Below the pieces are notes generated by a model. That model was not told the origin of the DNA and did not search any database. It saw nothing but the letters and a program-made list of their open reading frames with translations. Made by a program: the position numbers and the translations under genes. Below are positions 45,279 through 54,159 of a stretch of DNA of 64,000 nucleotides, one piece after another. The stretch is taken from positions 124,001-188,000 of the forward strand of contig NZ_LQQA01000017.1 of the NCBI RefSeq assembly GCF_002101965.1. The letters are read 5' to 3'. This DNA comes from Mycolicibacterium wolinskyi. Its GTDB lineage: Bacteria; Actinomycetota; Actinomycetes; Mycobacteriales; Mycobacteriaceae. The stretch's first letter is position 1. Every line of letters starts with the position of its first letter.

Positions 45279-46766
45279 ATGCCGGAGTTCACGATCGGCG
45301 TCGACATCGGCACCACGGGGACCAAGACCGTGCTTGTCAATGTCGGCGAGGCGCGCATCGTCGCGCAGGCCTCCCGCGACACTCGGCTCCACGCCGACGC
45401 CCCCGGCCACGCCGAGGCAGATCCGGCGCAGTGGCTGGACAACGTGCACAGCGGAATCCGCGAGGTGCTCGCGCAGTCCGGTGTTCCCCCGCGGGAAGTG
45501 GGCGCGCTGGCGACCACGGGCATGGTTCCGGCTGTCGTGCCGGTCGACCACGCCGGCTCGCCCGTCCGGCGCGCCATGTTGCAGAACGACGCGCGCGCCA
45601 CCGCGGAGATCGAGCAGCTCAAGGCGGCATCAGACGCCGAGGCCGTCCTGGCCGCGACGGGATCGGCGATCACCCAGCAGTCGGTGGCGCCCACCGCGAT
45701 GTGGCTGCGCCGACGGGAACCCGAGACCTGGAATGCCACAACGCATCTCGTCGGCTCATACGACTGGGTCCTGATGGCCCTCGGCGCCACCCCGCACGTC
45801 GAGCTGAACTGGGCCATCGAATCGGGCCTTGGCACCGTCGAAGGGGTCCGCTTCGACCCGATGTTCGAAGCCGCCGACCTCAAAGCCGATCTGGTGCCGC
45901 GGGTCCTCGCACCGGGCGCCCGAGCCGGCGAGTTGAGCCGCGACGCGGCGGAAGCCACGGGCCTGCCCGCGGGCCTGCCCCTGATCGTCGGCGGCGCCGA
46001 CCACGTGCTGTCGGCGTACGCCGCCGGAGTGAACACACCCGGCGACTGGCTCGTGAAACTGGGCGGCGCGGGCGACATCCTGGCCGCCAGCGACAGTCCG
46101 GTGATCGACGCACGGCTGTATCTCGACGCGCACCCGGTGCCGGGTCGCTGGCTGCCCAACGGCTGCATGGCAACCAGCGGCAGCTTGATCCGGTGGTTCC
46201 AGACCCTGTCCGGCGGTATCGACCTGATCGCGCTCGACGAGGAGGCCGCCTCCCGCGCACCGGCCGAAGTGCTGTGTCTCCCATACTTTCTCGGTGAGAA
46301 GAGCCCGCTGCACGACCCCGATCTGCGCGGCGCTTTCGTCGGGCTGGACCTGGCCCACACCCGGGCGGACATGTACCGCTCGGTACTCGAGGCCGTCGCG
46401 TTCGGCTTCAAACACCACACCGAGGTGTTCACCTCGATCGGGGTGCCGCTGCAACGCGCACTCGTCACCAACGGCGGAAGCCGCTCGGTGCTCTGGAAGC
46501 AGATCCTCGCCGACGTGCTCGACACGCCGCTGTCCCCGATCGTCGGGCACCCGGGCGCTTCGCTCGGCGCCGCTGTGGTCGCGGCGGTCGGCATCGGTCT
46601 ACTCGACGACTGGGACAGCACCGGCCCGTTCCGCACCCTGGGTGATCCCGTCACGCCCGACCCTCGAAACACCGACCGGTACGCGCAGGCGTACGCCGAA
46701 TGGCGAACCCTCGGCGACGTACTGACCCCCGTCTCTCACCGCATCGCTCGAAAGGCCCGATCATGA
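45279..46766 (+). CDS. FGGY-family carbohydrate kinase
   Basis: 495 residues from MPEFTIGVDIGTTGTKTVLV (phosphate 1 motif). FGGY_N with ATTGMVPAVVPVDHAGSPVRRAM, catalytic base Asp in VGGADHVLSAYAAG, FGGY_C with VTNGGSRSVLWKQILADVLDTPL and HPGASLGAAVVAAVG. Phosphorylates a ketose or polyol (xylulokinase-like overall); exact sugar not predictable. Ribosome site AGGGAAAGGA is 4 nt before ATG. Stop overlaps the SDR start (ATGA). Confidence 0.88.
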   Translation: MPEFTIGVDIGTTGTKTVLVNVGEARIVAQASRDTRLHADAPGHAEADPAQWLDNVHSGIREVLAQSGVPPREVGALATTGMVPAVVPVDHAGSPVRRAMLQNDARATAEIEQLKAASDAEAVLAATGSAITQQSVAPTAMWLRRREPETWNATTHLVGSYDWVLMALGATPHVELNWAIESGLGTVEGVRFDPMFEAADLKADLVPRVLAPGARAGELSRDAAEATGLPAGLPLIVGGADHVLSAYAAGVNTPGDWLVKLGGAGDILAASDSPVIDARLYLDAHPVPGRWLPNGCMATSGSLIRWFQTLSGGIDLIALDEEAASRAPAEVLCLPYFLGEKSPLHDPDLRGAFVGLDLAHTRADMYRSVLEAVAFGFKHHTEVFTSIGVPLQRALVTNGGSRSVLWKQILADVLDTPLSPIVGHPGASLGAAVVAAVGIGLLDDWDSTGPFRTLGDPVTPDPRNTDRYAQAYAEWRTLGDVLTPVSHRIARKARS

Positions 46767-47542
46767 CCGCCCAGAACAACATCCGCACGGCCGTCGTCAC
46801 CGGCGCCGGATCCGGCATCGGCCGGGCGATCGCCACCACACTGGCCGAACGCGGGTGGCGCGTGGTCGTCACCGACATCGACGCGACGGCCGCCGAACAG
46901 ACCGTCGCGGCGCTCGCCGGGACGGGGCACGAGGCCGTCGCACTCGACGTCACCGATCCCGCGCTCGCGAATTCGGTGGCCGACGACGTCGCCGACCGGC
47001 TCCGCCTGCAGGCGTGGATCAGCAACGCCGGCATCTCGGCCATGGCCAGGTTCGTCGACGTCTCCCCCGGTCAACTCGACCGCAGCCTCGACATCAACCT
47101 CAAGGGTGTCTTCTACTGCGGCCAAGCCGCCGCCCGGGCAATGATCCGCACCGGTGTGCACGGCACCATCGTCAACACCGCGTCGATGGCGGCCAAGCAA
47201 GGTCGCGTACCGTTCCTCGCCGACTATGTGGCGTCCAAGTTCGGCGTGCTGGGCCTGACCCAGGCGATGGCGTATGAGCTCGCCGAGCATCACATCACCG
47301 TCAACAGCGTGTGCCCGGGTTTCGTGGCCACCCCGATGCAATCCCGCGAACTGGAGTGGGAGGCCGAGCTCAGCGGGTCGACCCCGGACGGCGTGCGCCA
47401 GTCCTGGATCGACGCGACGCCACTGGGCCGCCTGCAAACCCCCGACGACGTCGCCCGGGCGGTGGCGTTCCTGGTCTCCGAGGATGCCCGGTTCATCACC
47501 GGAGAAGCACTGTCCGTCAACGGCGGTGCCTATATGGATTGA
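46763..47542 (+). CDS. Short-chain dehydrogenase/reductase
   Basis: 259 residues from MTAQNNIRTAVVTGAGSGIG (dinucleotide loop TGxxxGIG). NAG motif ISNAGISAMARF, catalytic Ser in VNTASMAAKQG, Tyr-x3-Lys in DYVASKFGVLG. Translationally coupled to the kinase gene, which fits a polyol dehydrogenase that makes the ketose to be phosphorylated. Cofactor is probably NAD because an Asp (TDID) follows beta-2. Confidence 0.87.
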   Translation: MTAQNNIRTAVVTGAGSGIGRAIATTLAERGWRVVVTDIDATAAEQTVAALAGTGHEAVALDVTDPALANSVADDVADRLRLQAWISNAGISAMARFVDVSPGQLDRSLDINLKGVFYCGQAAARAMIRTGVHGTIVNTASMAAKQGRVPFLADYVASKFGVLGLTQAMAYELAEHHITVNSVCPGFVATPMQSRELEWEAELSGSTPDGVRQSWIDATPLGRLQTPDDVARAVAFLVSEDARFITGEALSVNGGAYMD

Positions 47543-47598
47543 GCCTTCCTCCCCCACCGCTCGATCCATCCCACCCGGACAAGGGAAAGTGAGAACGC

Positions 47599-48927
47599 AT
47601 GAAAATTCCGATGTTGCGCCGGCGCCCGGCGCGGCCGAAAGCGACCCGCTGGTTGCCGGCAATCGCGATGGCCGCCGGACTCGTGCTGGCCGGTTGCGCC
47701 GGTACCGGTGGCCCCGATGAGCAGAGCGCGTCGGGCCTCGGCGACGTACCGACCGATACCAATGCCACCGTCCGGGTGCTGATGGAAAACGTCCCCGACA
47801 CCGACATCGTGAAAAACCTTGTCGGACAGTTCAACCAGAAGTATCCGGGCATCAAGGTCCAGATCGAGACCATGACATTCGACCAGATGCGTGACCGGTT
47901 GGTGTCGTCGTTCCAGGCCGCCGAGCCCGCCTACGACCTGATCGTGGTCGACAACCCGTGGATGGACGATTTCGCCGACGCCGGGTTCCTGGCGCCGCTG
48001 GGCGACCGCATCGCCTCGACCACCGATTACCGGCCCGACGACTTCTTCCCGTCGCTCACCGCGATCACCGACGTCGACGGAACCACCTACGGCGTGCCGT
48101 TCTACAACTACGCACTCGGCTACATCTACAACAAGCCCGATCTCGCGGCGTCCGGTCAGCAGGTGCCAACCGACCTCGACGCCTTGATCGCCACGTCGCA
48201 ACGACTCAAGACCCCGGACCGCGCCGGCATCGCCATGCAGCCTCAGCGCGGCTACAAGATCTTCGAGGAGTGGGCCAACTGGCTGTTCGCCGCCGGCGGG
48301 TCCATCTACGACCAGGACGGCAAGCCGACGCTGAACACCGAGCAGGCGGCCCGGGCGCTCAACGCCTACATCGACACCTACCGCACTGCGGCGCCGCCCA
48401 ACAGCCTCGCGTGGGGCTTCGACGAGGCGTTCCGCTCGGTGTCGAGCGGCAAGGCCGCGTCGATGATCGGCTACAACTGGAACCTTCCCGCGCTCAACGA
48501 CCCGGCAGGCGCGTCGGGTGAACGCGCCGGCCAGTTCGCGCTCGCCCCGATTCCTGGCGGCAAGTCCGCGCTCGGCCTGTGGAGTTGGGCGATCCCGGCC
48601 AACTCCGCGGCCTCCGACGCGGCGTGGGCATTCGTCTCCTGGGTCACCTCGCCCGATGTCGACGCACAGCGAGTCGCCGACGGCGGCGCGGTGATCCGTC
48701 AGAGTTCGCTGACCGACCAGAAAGTCCTCGCCGACGGATACGGCGCCGACTACTACAAGACCGTCGGCGAGATCCTCAAGAACGCCGAGCCGCTGAGCCA
48801 GGGCAAGGGCGGTGAGGAGATGATCCAGGCCGTGGGTACCGAACTCAACGATGCCGCCGCGGGCAACAAGAGCGTCGCCGACGCACTGCGCGACGCCCAG
48901 GCGGCAGCGGAGCGGATCCAGCAGTGA
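47599..48927 (+). CDS. Sugar ABC transporter substrate-binding lipoprotein
   Basis: 442 residues. Signal peptide with basic start (RRRPARPKATR), hydrophobic core and lipobox LAGC (Cys about residue 33), so it is anchored outside the membrane. The mature part is a cluster-B/CUT1 binding protein (MalE-like): VRVLMENVPDTDIVKNLVGQFNQKYPG, YDLIVVDNPWMDDFADAGFLAPL, GVPFYNYALGYIYNKPDLA. Captures the sugar or polyol used by the cluster. 56 nt after the SDR gene. Confidence 0.9.
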   Translation: MKIPMLRRRPARPKATRWLPAIAMAAGLVLAGCAGTGGPDEQSASGLGDVPTDTNATVRVLMENVPDTDIVKNLVGQFNQKYPGIKVQIETMTFDQMRDRLVSSFQAAEPAYDLIVVDNPWMDDFADAGFLAPLGDRIASTTDYRPDDFFPSLTAITDVDGTTYGVPFYNYALGYIYNKPDLAASGQQVPTDLDALIATSQRLKTPDRAGIAMQPQRGYKIFEEWANWLFAAGGSIYDQDGKPTLNTEQAARALNAYIDTYRTAAPPNSLAWGFDEAFRSVSSGKAASMIGYNWNLPALNDPAGASGERAGQFALAPIPGGKSALGLWSWAIPANSAASDAAWAFVSWVTSPDVDAQRVADGGAVIRQSSLTDQKVLADGYGADYYKTVGEILKNAEPLSQGKGGEEMIQAVGTELNDAAAGNKSVADALRDAQAAAERIQQ

Positions 48928-48967
48928 CCGAAGGGAATCCGGCGGCCACTTCCGTGAGGACGCGCAG

Positions 48968-49831
48968 ATGAAGTTCAAGTACGGCATGCTCATGCCCCTG
49001 CTCGCCCTGTTCGGCGTGGCCGTCGGATTCCCGCTCTGCTACGCCGCCTACCTGTCGGTCACCAACTACAAGCTCACCGACCGCGAACCCCCCGGTTTCG
49101 TCGGCGCGGCGAACTTCACGAACGCGCTGTCGAACACCGCGTTCTGGGAGGCGTTCGGCACCACCGCGATCTACGTCCTGATCGCGGTGAGCGTCGAGCT
49201 CGTGCTCGGCTTCTCGCTCGCGCTGGCACTGCATCAGCAACGGTGGGCCAAGGACCTGTCGCGCGCGATCGTGCTGGCGCCCATGTTCATCACGCCCATC
49301 GCCGTGGGCCTGATCTTCCGGTTCCTGCTCAACGACCAGATCGGTGCCATTCCGGCACTACTGCACGGGATCGGCGCCGACTACGACTTCTTCGGCGCCG
49401 GCCGCGCCTTGCTGACGCTGGCCTTCATCGACGTCTGGCAGTGGACCCCGTTCATGGTGTTGCTGATCCTCGCGGGCCTGGAGTCGATGCCCAAGCAACC
49501 CCTGGAAGCGGCCAGAGTCGACGGTGCCGGACCGATCTACCGGTTGCGGCGCGTGATGATTCCGATGCTTGCACCGGTGCTCACCGTGGCGGTGCTGCTG
49601 CGCGGCCTCGACGCGCTGCGCGTGTTCGAGTACGTCTACGCCACCACGCGCGGCGGCCCGGGCACCGAAACCCAGACCCTGCAGTACTACATGTACCTCG
49701 AAGGCATCCAGTTCTTCCGCCTCGCCCAGGCCAGCGCGATGGCGTTCGTCGTCCTGGTTCTGGTGCTCGCGGTGATCGTGGTGGCGTTCCGCACGATGGA
49801 ACGCAGCCGGGAAGGAAGCTCCGCCCGATGA
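48968..49831 (+). CDS. CUT1 ABC transporter permease (MalF-like)
   Basis: 287 residues from MKFKYGMLMPLLALFGVAVG, six TM helices. EAA loop: EAARVDGAGPIYRLRRVMIPMLAP, which contacts the ATPase. Starts 40 nt after the binding-protein gene and overlaps the next permease gene by 4 nt. Imports the ligand of the binding protein. Confidence 0.9.
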   Translation: MKFKYGMLMPLLALFGVAVGFPLCYAAYLSVTNYKLTDREPPGFVGAANFTNALSNTAFWEAFGTTAIYVLIAVSVELVLGFSLALALHQQRWAKDLSRAIVLAPMFITPIAVGLIFRFLLNDQIGAIPALLHGIGADYDFFGAGRALLTLAFIDVWQWTPFMVLLILAGLESMPKQPLEAARVDGAGPIYRLRRVMIPMLAPVLTVAVLLRGLDALRVFEYVYATTRGGPGTETQTLQYYMYLEGIQFFRLAQASAMAFVVLVLVLAVIVVAFRTMERSREGSSAR

Positions 49832-50643
49832 GCCGACCACGCTGGCTGGAGACCCTGCGCATCGCCGTCCTGACGGCGGCGTTCATCTTCGTGCTGTTCC
49901 CGATCGCCTGGGTGGCGCTGGCGAGCTTCAAGACGCCTGCACAGATGTCCGAACCGTTCCTGCTGGCCTTTTCGCCGACCATGGACAACTGGCGCGCGGT
50001 GCTGGAGTCGGGCATCTTCGCCGCGGCCGGGCGCAGCGCGCTCGTCGGACTGGTCACCGTGAGCATCAGCCTGGTGGTCGGCAGCATGGGCGCCTACGTC
50101 ATCGCCAAGTACCGGGCCGGCGGATCGCTGACCCGGTTCGGCATGCTGGCCGCCCAGGTCGTACCGCCGGCGGTGATGGTCTTCCCGTTCCTGACCATGG
50201 CGCATGCCCTGCGGCTGACCGACACCCTCGCGCCGGTGATCTTCGCGCATCTGTCGTTCGTGCTGCCGCTCGTGACGTGGTTTCTGATCGGGTTCTTCGA
50301 GGCCGTACCGCCGTCGTTGGAGGAGCAGGCCCGCGTCGACGGTTTCACGCGGTGGCAGGCGTTCCGGCTCGTCGTGCTGCCGCAGGTGTTTCCCGGCATC
50401 GGCGCCGCAGGCATCTTCGGGTTCACGCTGTCGTGGAACGACCTGTTCTACGGGCTGATCCTGGCGCCGGGCAACGCCGCGATCCTGCCGGTGGCGATCT
50501 CGAACTTCAACACGTTCCGCGGTGTGCAGATCGGCACCATGAGCGCGGCCATCATGATCGCGATCATCCCGGTCGTGGTGGCCAGCTTCTTCATCCAGCG
50601 ACGCCTGGTCCAGGGGATCAGCGGCGGCGCGGTCAAGTACTAG
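49828..50643 (+). CDS. CUT1 ABC transporter permease (MalG-like)
   Basis: 271 residues, six TM helices, from MSRPRWLETLRIAVLTAAF. EAA loop EEQARVDGFTRWQAFRLVVLPQVFPG and FTLSWNDLFYGLILAPGNAA are MalG-type. ATGA overlap with the upstream permease gene. A longer frame from 49243 is a shadow. Confidence 0.9.
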   Translation: MSRPRWLETLRIAVLTAAFIFVLFPIAWVALASFKTPAQMSEPFLLAFSPTMDNWRAVLESGIFAAAGRSALVGLVTVSISLVVGSMGAYVIAKYRAGGSLTRFGMLAAQVVPPAVMVFPFLTMAHALRLTDTLAPVIFAHLSFVLPLVTWFLIGFFEAVPPSLEEQARVDGFTRWQAFRLVVLPQVFPGIGAAGIFGFTLSWNDLFYGLILAPGNAAILPVAISNFNTFRGVQIGTMSAAIMIAIIPVVVASFFIQRRLVQGISGGAVKY

Positions 50644-50663
50644 ACAAGCAAGGTTGGAACAAG

Positions 50664-51713
50664 ATGGCAGCGGTGACATTCTCGGCGGTCAGCAAGTCCT
50701 ACGGGGCCGCGACCGTGGTTTCCGGACTCGACCTCGAGCTCGCCGACGGCAGCATGACCGTCCTCGTAGGCCCGTCGGGGTGCGGCAAGACGACGTCGTT
50801 GCGGATGCTGGCCGGCCTCGAGGCGGTGAGCGCGGGAACCATCCGCATCGGCGACCGGGACGTGACAGGCCTGGAACCCAAGGAACGCGACATCGCGATG
50901 GTGTTTCAGAACTATGCGCTCTACCCCCATCTGTCGGTCCGCGAGAACATCGCATTCCCGTTGCGCGCCAAGCGGATCGAGCGTTCTGAGGCACTGAGGC
51001 GGGCCGACGCGATCGCCGAGTCGCTCGGGCTGGGTGCGCTGGTGGCCCGCAAACCCAAGGACCTGTCCGGCGGTCAGCAGCAACGTGTCGCGATCGGCCG
51101 CGCGATCATCCGCGAACCGGCCGTGTTCCTGTTCGACGAGCCGCTGAGCAACCTCGACGCCAAACTTCGGGTGGAGACCCGCACCGAGTTACTGCGGCTG
51201 CAGCGCCAACTCGGCATCACGTCGCTGTACGTGACCCACGACCAGGAAGAGGCCATGACGTTGTCGGACCGCATCGTGGTGATGCGCGACGGCCGCATCG
51301 CGCAGGCCGGCCCGCCCGAAGAGGTCTACCGGCGGCCTGCCGACACGTTCGTCGCGACGTTCGTTGGGAGCCCGAAGATGAACCTCGTCGACGGCGCGGT
51401 GAGCGGTGGCGAACTACGCACCGAATCCGGGGTCCGGATCAGGGTTCCCGGACCGGACGCGGCCGCGGTGACCGCCGGGATCCGGCCCGACGACCTGATC
51501 GTGACACCTGCCGCGGACGGCGGGGCCACCGTCGAACTGGTCGAGCTCCTCGGCCCCCGCGCCATCGTCACCGTTCGTGCGGCAGACCAGCAGCTGACCA
51601 GTGTCGTGGAGGCCGCCGCGCTGAGCGAGGTCACCCCGGGCGTTACGGTCGAACTCTCGGCGGCCGACGTCCACCGCTTCGATGTGACGAGCGGGGTCCG
51701 GCTGAGCGACTGA
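50664..51713 (+). CDS. CUT1 ABC transporter ATPase (UgpC/MsmK-like)
   Basis: 349 residues. Walker A GPSGCGKTTSLRML, signature LSGGQQQRVAIGRAI, Walker B VFLFDEPLSNLDAKLR, H-loop VTHDQEEAMTLSDR, then the MalK-type OB/regulatory domain (about 235-349). Energises the importer; 20 nt after the second permease gene. No other carbohydrate enzyme follows it on this strand. Confidence 0.92.
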   Translation: MAAVTFSAVSKSYGAATVVSGLDLELADGSMTVLVGPSGCGKTTSLRMLAGLEAVSAGTIRIGDRDVTGLEPKERDIAMVFQNYALYPHLSVRENIAFPLRAKRIERSEALRRADAIAESLGLGALVARKPKDLSGGQQQRVAIGRAIIREPAVFLFDEPLSNLDAKLRVETRTELLRLQRQLGITSLYVTHDQEEAMTLSDRIVVMRDGRIAQAGPPEEVYRRPADTFVATFVGSPKMNLVDGAVSGGELRTESGVRIRVPGPDAAAVTAGIRPDDLIVTPAADGGATVELVELLGPRAIVTVRAADQQLTSVVEAAALSEVTPGVTVELSAADVHRFDVTSGVRLSD

Positions 51714-51730
51714 TCGTCCACGCGGTCGGA

Positions 51731-52126
51731 TCAGCGCGCGATCTGCGCGGCAACTGTTCGCGTATCGATGGCCGACCACACCTGGGCGATCTTGGCGTCG
51801 CGGAAACGGTAGAAGACATGCTCGGTGAACGAGACCCGTGTGCCGGACGGTTGGAAGCCGAGAAACTCTCGCTGCGGAGTGCACTGAAACAGCAGTCGGC
51901 CGGCCAGCAGATCGTCCTGAACGACGATGAGGTCGGCGTCGAACCGGAGATCCGGTATCGCCGCTACGTCGGATTCGAGCATCTCCCGATAACCGCTGAG
52001 CCCCAGTGAGTTCCCGTTGTGGATCACATCCGCACACACGAACTCGCCGAGATCGTCCCAACGCCTGTCATTCAGGCACTCGAGGTAGCGGCGGTAGATG
52101 CCGGCGGTCGATGCCTCGATACTCAC
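51731..52126 (-). CDS. SnoaL-like (ester cyclase family) protein
   Basis: 131 residues with the NTF2-like fold: start YRRYLECLNDRRWDDLGEFVCADVIHNG, middle LRFDADLIVVQDDLLAGRLLF, end GTRVSFTEHVFYRFRDAKIAQVWSAID. The pattern is that of small SnoaL-like proteins of unknown substrate. Convergent with the ATPase gene (17 bp between stops). Nothing links it to the sugar cluster. Confidence 0.75.
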   Translation of the reverse strand: MSIEASTAGIYRRYLECLNDRRWDDLGEFVCADVIHNGNSLGLSGYREMLESDVAAIPDLRFDADLIVVQDDLLAGRLLFQCTPQREFLGFQPSGTRVSFTEHVFYRFRDAKIAQVWSAIDTRTVAAQIAR

Positions 52127-52138
52127 AGTTCCCCCGTG

Positions 52139-53077
52139 TCAGCCGCGCCGGTGCGAGAGCGGTCCCAGCCCGAACCGCTCCAGAGCCGATTCGACGCCGA
52201 TCGCGAACTCCCGTTCGGCGTCGGCCCGGTCGCTCTGCTTCAGCTGCCGGAAACCCAACGACGGCTCGACGAGTTCGAGCTCGAGCAGCCTCGGGTCCTC
52301 GGGTCCACCGATCACGTCCACCCGTGCGTAGAGCAGATCCTCCGGTTCGATGTCGAACAGCCGCGTCACCGCCCAGATCGCGAGGCGGCCCACGCGCCAC
52401 ACCTCGTCCTCGGGGTCGGCCGGGGACAGCGATTCCTCGGCATAGGTTCCCGACTCGTCGAACTCCGGGGCGTGCCCGGCCGGCGGCAGGATCGGGCCCT
52501 TGGTGAACGCGTGCGATTCCTCGCCGTTGAGAAACACCAGCGCGGTCTCACCGTCGGCGATTCTCGGGTCGTAAGGCTGCACGAGCACGCCCTTGCCCTG
52601 GGCCTGCAACGCCGTCGCGTGGGCGGCGGCCGCCACTGAATCGACGAAGCGCTGGGCACCGGCCGAACCTGCGCCGACGGCCGGTTTCACCACCACCTCA
52701 CCGGCGGGCACGCGTACCGGCTCGTCGACGTTGAAGTACTGCGTCGGCACGACCGGCACGCCGAGACGCCGCAGATCCTCCAGGTACCGCTTGTCGGTGT
52801 TCCAGTCGACGAGTTCGGGTGCGTTCAGCAGGTTGCGCACCGACCGGGTCCACGACAGGAACTCGTCGAGCCGGCCGGTGTAGTCCCACGTCGCCCGCAG
52901 GATCACCAGATCGGCCTCCGATGTGGCCGGGTCATCCCAGGCCAGCCAGCGCGCATGGAGACCGCGTTCGCGCAGCGCGGCGACGAGTCCGCCGTCGTCG
53001 CCGTCGCCCTCCGGCAGCGCTGCACAACCGGCGAAGACGATGCGGGGATGGAACAGATCCGGACGGGCGAGCTTCAC
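52139..53077 (-). CDS. ATP-grasp domain protein of unknown substrate
   Basis: 312 residues. ATP-grasp features: WNTDKRYLEDLRRLGVPVVPTQYF, VPAGEVVVKPAVGAGSAGAQRF (the Lys and small-residue loop), LVQPYDPRIADGETALVFLNGEESHAFTKG, and LLYARVDVIGGPEDPRLLELELVEPSLGF with the metal-binding E/N end (ELELVEPSL). Ligates a carboxylate to an amine or thiol by family; substrates not predictable. Divergent from the qor gene with only 32 bp between them. Confidence 0.78.
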   Translation of the reverse strand: MKLARPDLFHPRIVFAGCAALPEGDGDDGGLVAALRERGLHARWLAWDDPATSEADLVILRATWDYTGRLDEFLSWTRSVRNLLNAPELVDWNTDKRYLEDLRRLGVPVVPTQYFNVDEPVRVPAGEVVVKPAVGAGSAGAQRFVDSVAAAAHATALQAQGKGVLVQPYDPRIADGETALVFLNGEESHAFTKGPILPPAGHAPEFDESGTYAEESLSPADPEDEVWRVGRLAIWAVTRLFDIEPEDLLYARVDVIGGPEDPRLLELELVEPSLGFRQLKQSDRADAEREFAIGVESALERFGLGPLSHRRG

Positions 53078-53109
53078 TCCCGTGATGATAGGTGTGGATG
53101 ATAGGGGGC

Positions 53110-54084
53110 GTGTATGCCATCGAAGTTGCCGAGACCGGCGGACCCGAAGTCCTGAGCTATGTCGAGCGGCCCGAGCCCTCCCCCGGGCCCGGCGAGGTGT
53201 TGATCAAGGCCGAGGCCATCGGGGTCAACTTCATCGACACGTACTTCCGTTCGGGACTCTATCCGCGTGAGGTGCCCTTCATCGTGGGCACCGAGGTCTG
53301 CGGCACCGTGACGGCCGTCGGCAACGACGTGGCCGCGCTCGCGGTCGGCGACCGGGTGGTCACCGCCAACGCCGTCGGCGCCTACGCCGACATGTGCGTC
53401 GCACCAGCCGATTTCGTGGCCTACGTGCCCGACGGGGTCGCGCCGGAAGCGATTGCCTCGGCGCTGCTCAAAGGCATGACCGCGCACTACCTGATCAAGT
53501 CGACCTATGCCGTGCAGCCCACCGACACGATCCTGGTTCACGCCGGAGCCGGCGGTGTCGGCCTGATCCTGACCCAGTGGGCCACCAGCATCGGCACCCG
53601 GGTGATCACGACGGCCTCGACACCGGAGAAGGCCGAACTGTCGCGGCAGGCCGGCGCCGTCGAGGTTCTCGAGTACCCGGAGGATCCCGATGAGTTCGCG
53701 GCCAAGATCCGCGACTTGACCGGAGGCGCGGGCGTGGCCGCGGTCTACGACGGCGTCGGGGCGTCGACGTTCGATGCGAGCCTGGCCAGCCTCGCGGTGC
53801 GCGGCACGCTGGCGTTGTTCGGTGCCGCGAGCGGCCCGGTGCCGCCGGTCGACCCGCAACGGCTCAACTCCGCCGGTTCGGTGTTCCTGACCCGCCCGAC
53901 GCTGGCCCACCACACGCGGACCCCCGACGAGTTCTCGTGGCGGGCAGGCGAGCTGATCAACGCGATCGCGGACGGTTCGATCACGATCACGGTCGGCGGG
54001 AAGTACCCCCTGGCCGATGCCGCCCGCGCACACACCGACCTGCAGGGCCGCAAGACCGTCGGGTCAATCGTGCTCGTGCCGTGA
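53110..54084 (+). CDS. qor: Quinone oxidoreductase / zinc-free medium-chain reductase
   Basis: 324 residues from the GTG of VYAIEVAETGGPEVL, where homology to Rv1454c begins; the longer frame from 53092 adds only six residues. GroES-like domain with KAEAIGVNFIDTYFRSGLYP, NADPH loop LVHAGAGGVGLILTQWA, and C-terminal FGAASGPVPPVDPQRLN. No Zn-binding Cys cluster. Reduces quinones or enones with NADPH. Convergent with ctaB, separated by a hairpin. Confidence 0.88.
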   Translation: MYAIEVAETGGPEVLSYVERPEPSPGPGEVLIKAEAIGVNFIDTYFRSGLYPREVPFIVGTEVCGTVTAVGNDVAALAVGDRVVTANAVGAYADMCVAPADFVAYVPDGVAPEAIASALLKGMTAHYLIKSTYAVQPTDTILVHAGAGGVGLILTQWATSIGTRVITTASTPEKAELSRQAGAVEVLEYPEDPDEFAAKIRDLTGGAGVAAVYDGVGASTFDASLASLAVRGTLALFGAASGPVPPVDPQRLNSAGSVFLTRPTLAHHTRTPDEFSWRAGELINAIADGSITITVGGKYPLADAARAHTDLQGRKTVGSIVLVP

Positions 54085-54101
54085 CACTGAGCTCGCCGAG
54101 G

Positions 54102-54147
54102 CTACGGGTTTTGACGGAAATCGGTCGATGACCGTCAAGAACCGTAG
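54102..54147. terminator. Convergent-gene terminator hairpin
   Basis: CTACGGGTTTTGACGG (54102-54117) pairs with CCGTCAAGAACCGTAG (54132-54147), 14 of 16 positions, 14-nt loop. Lies between the stops of qor (+) and ctaB (-). Confidence 0.65.
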
Positions 54148-54159
54148 TTTCGGCGCAGA

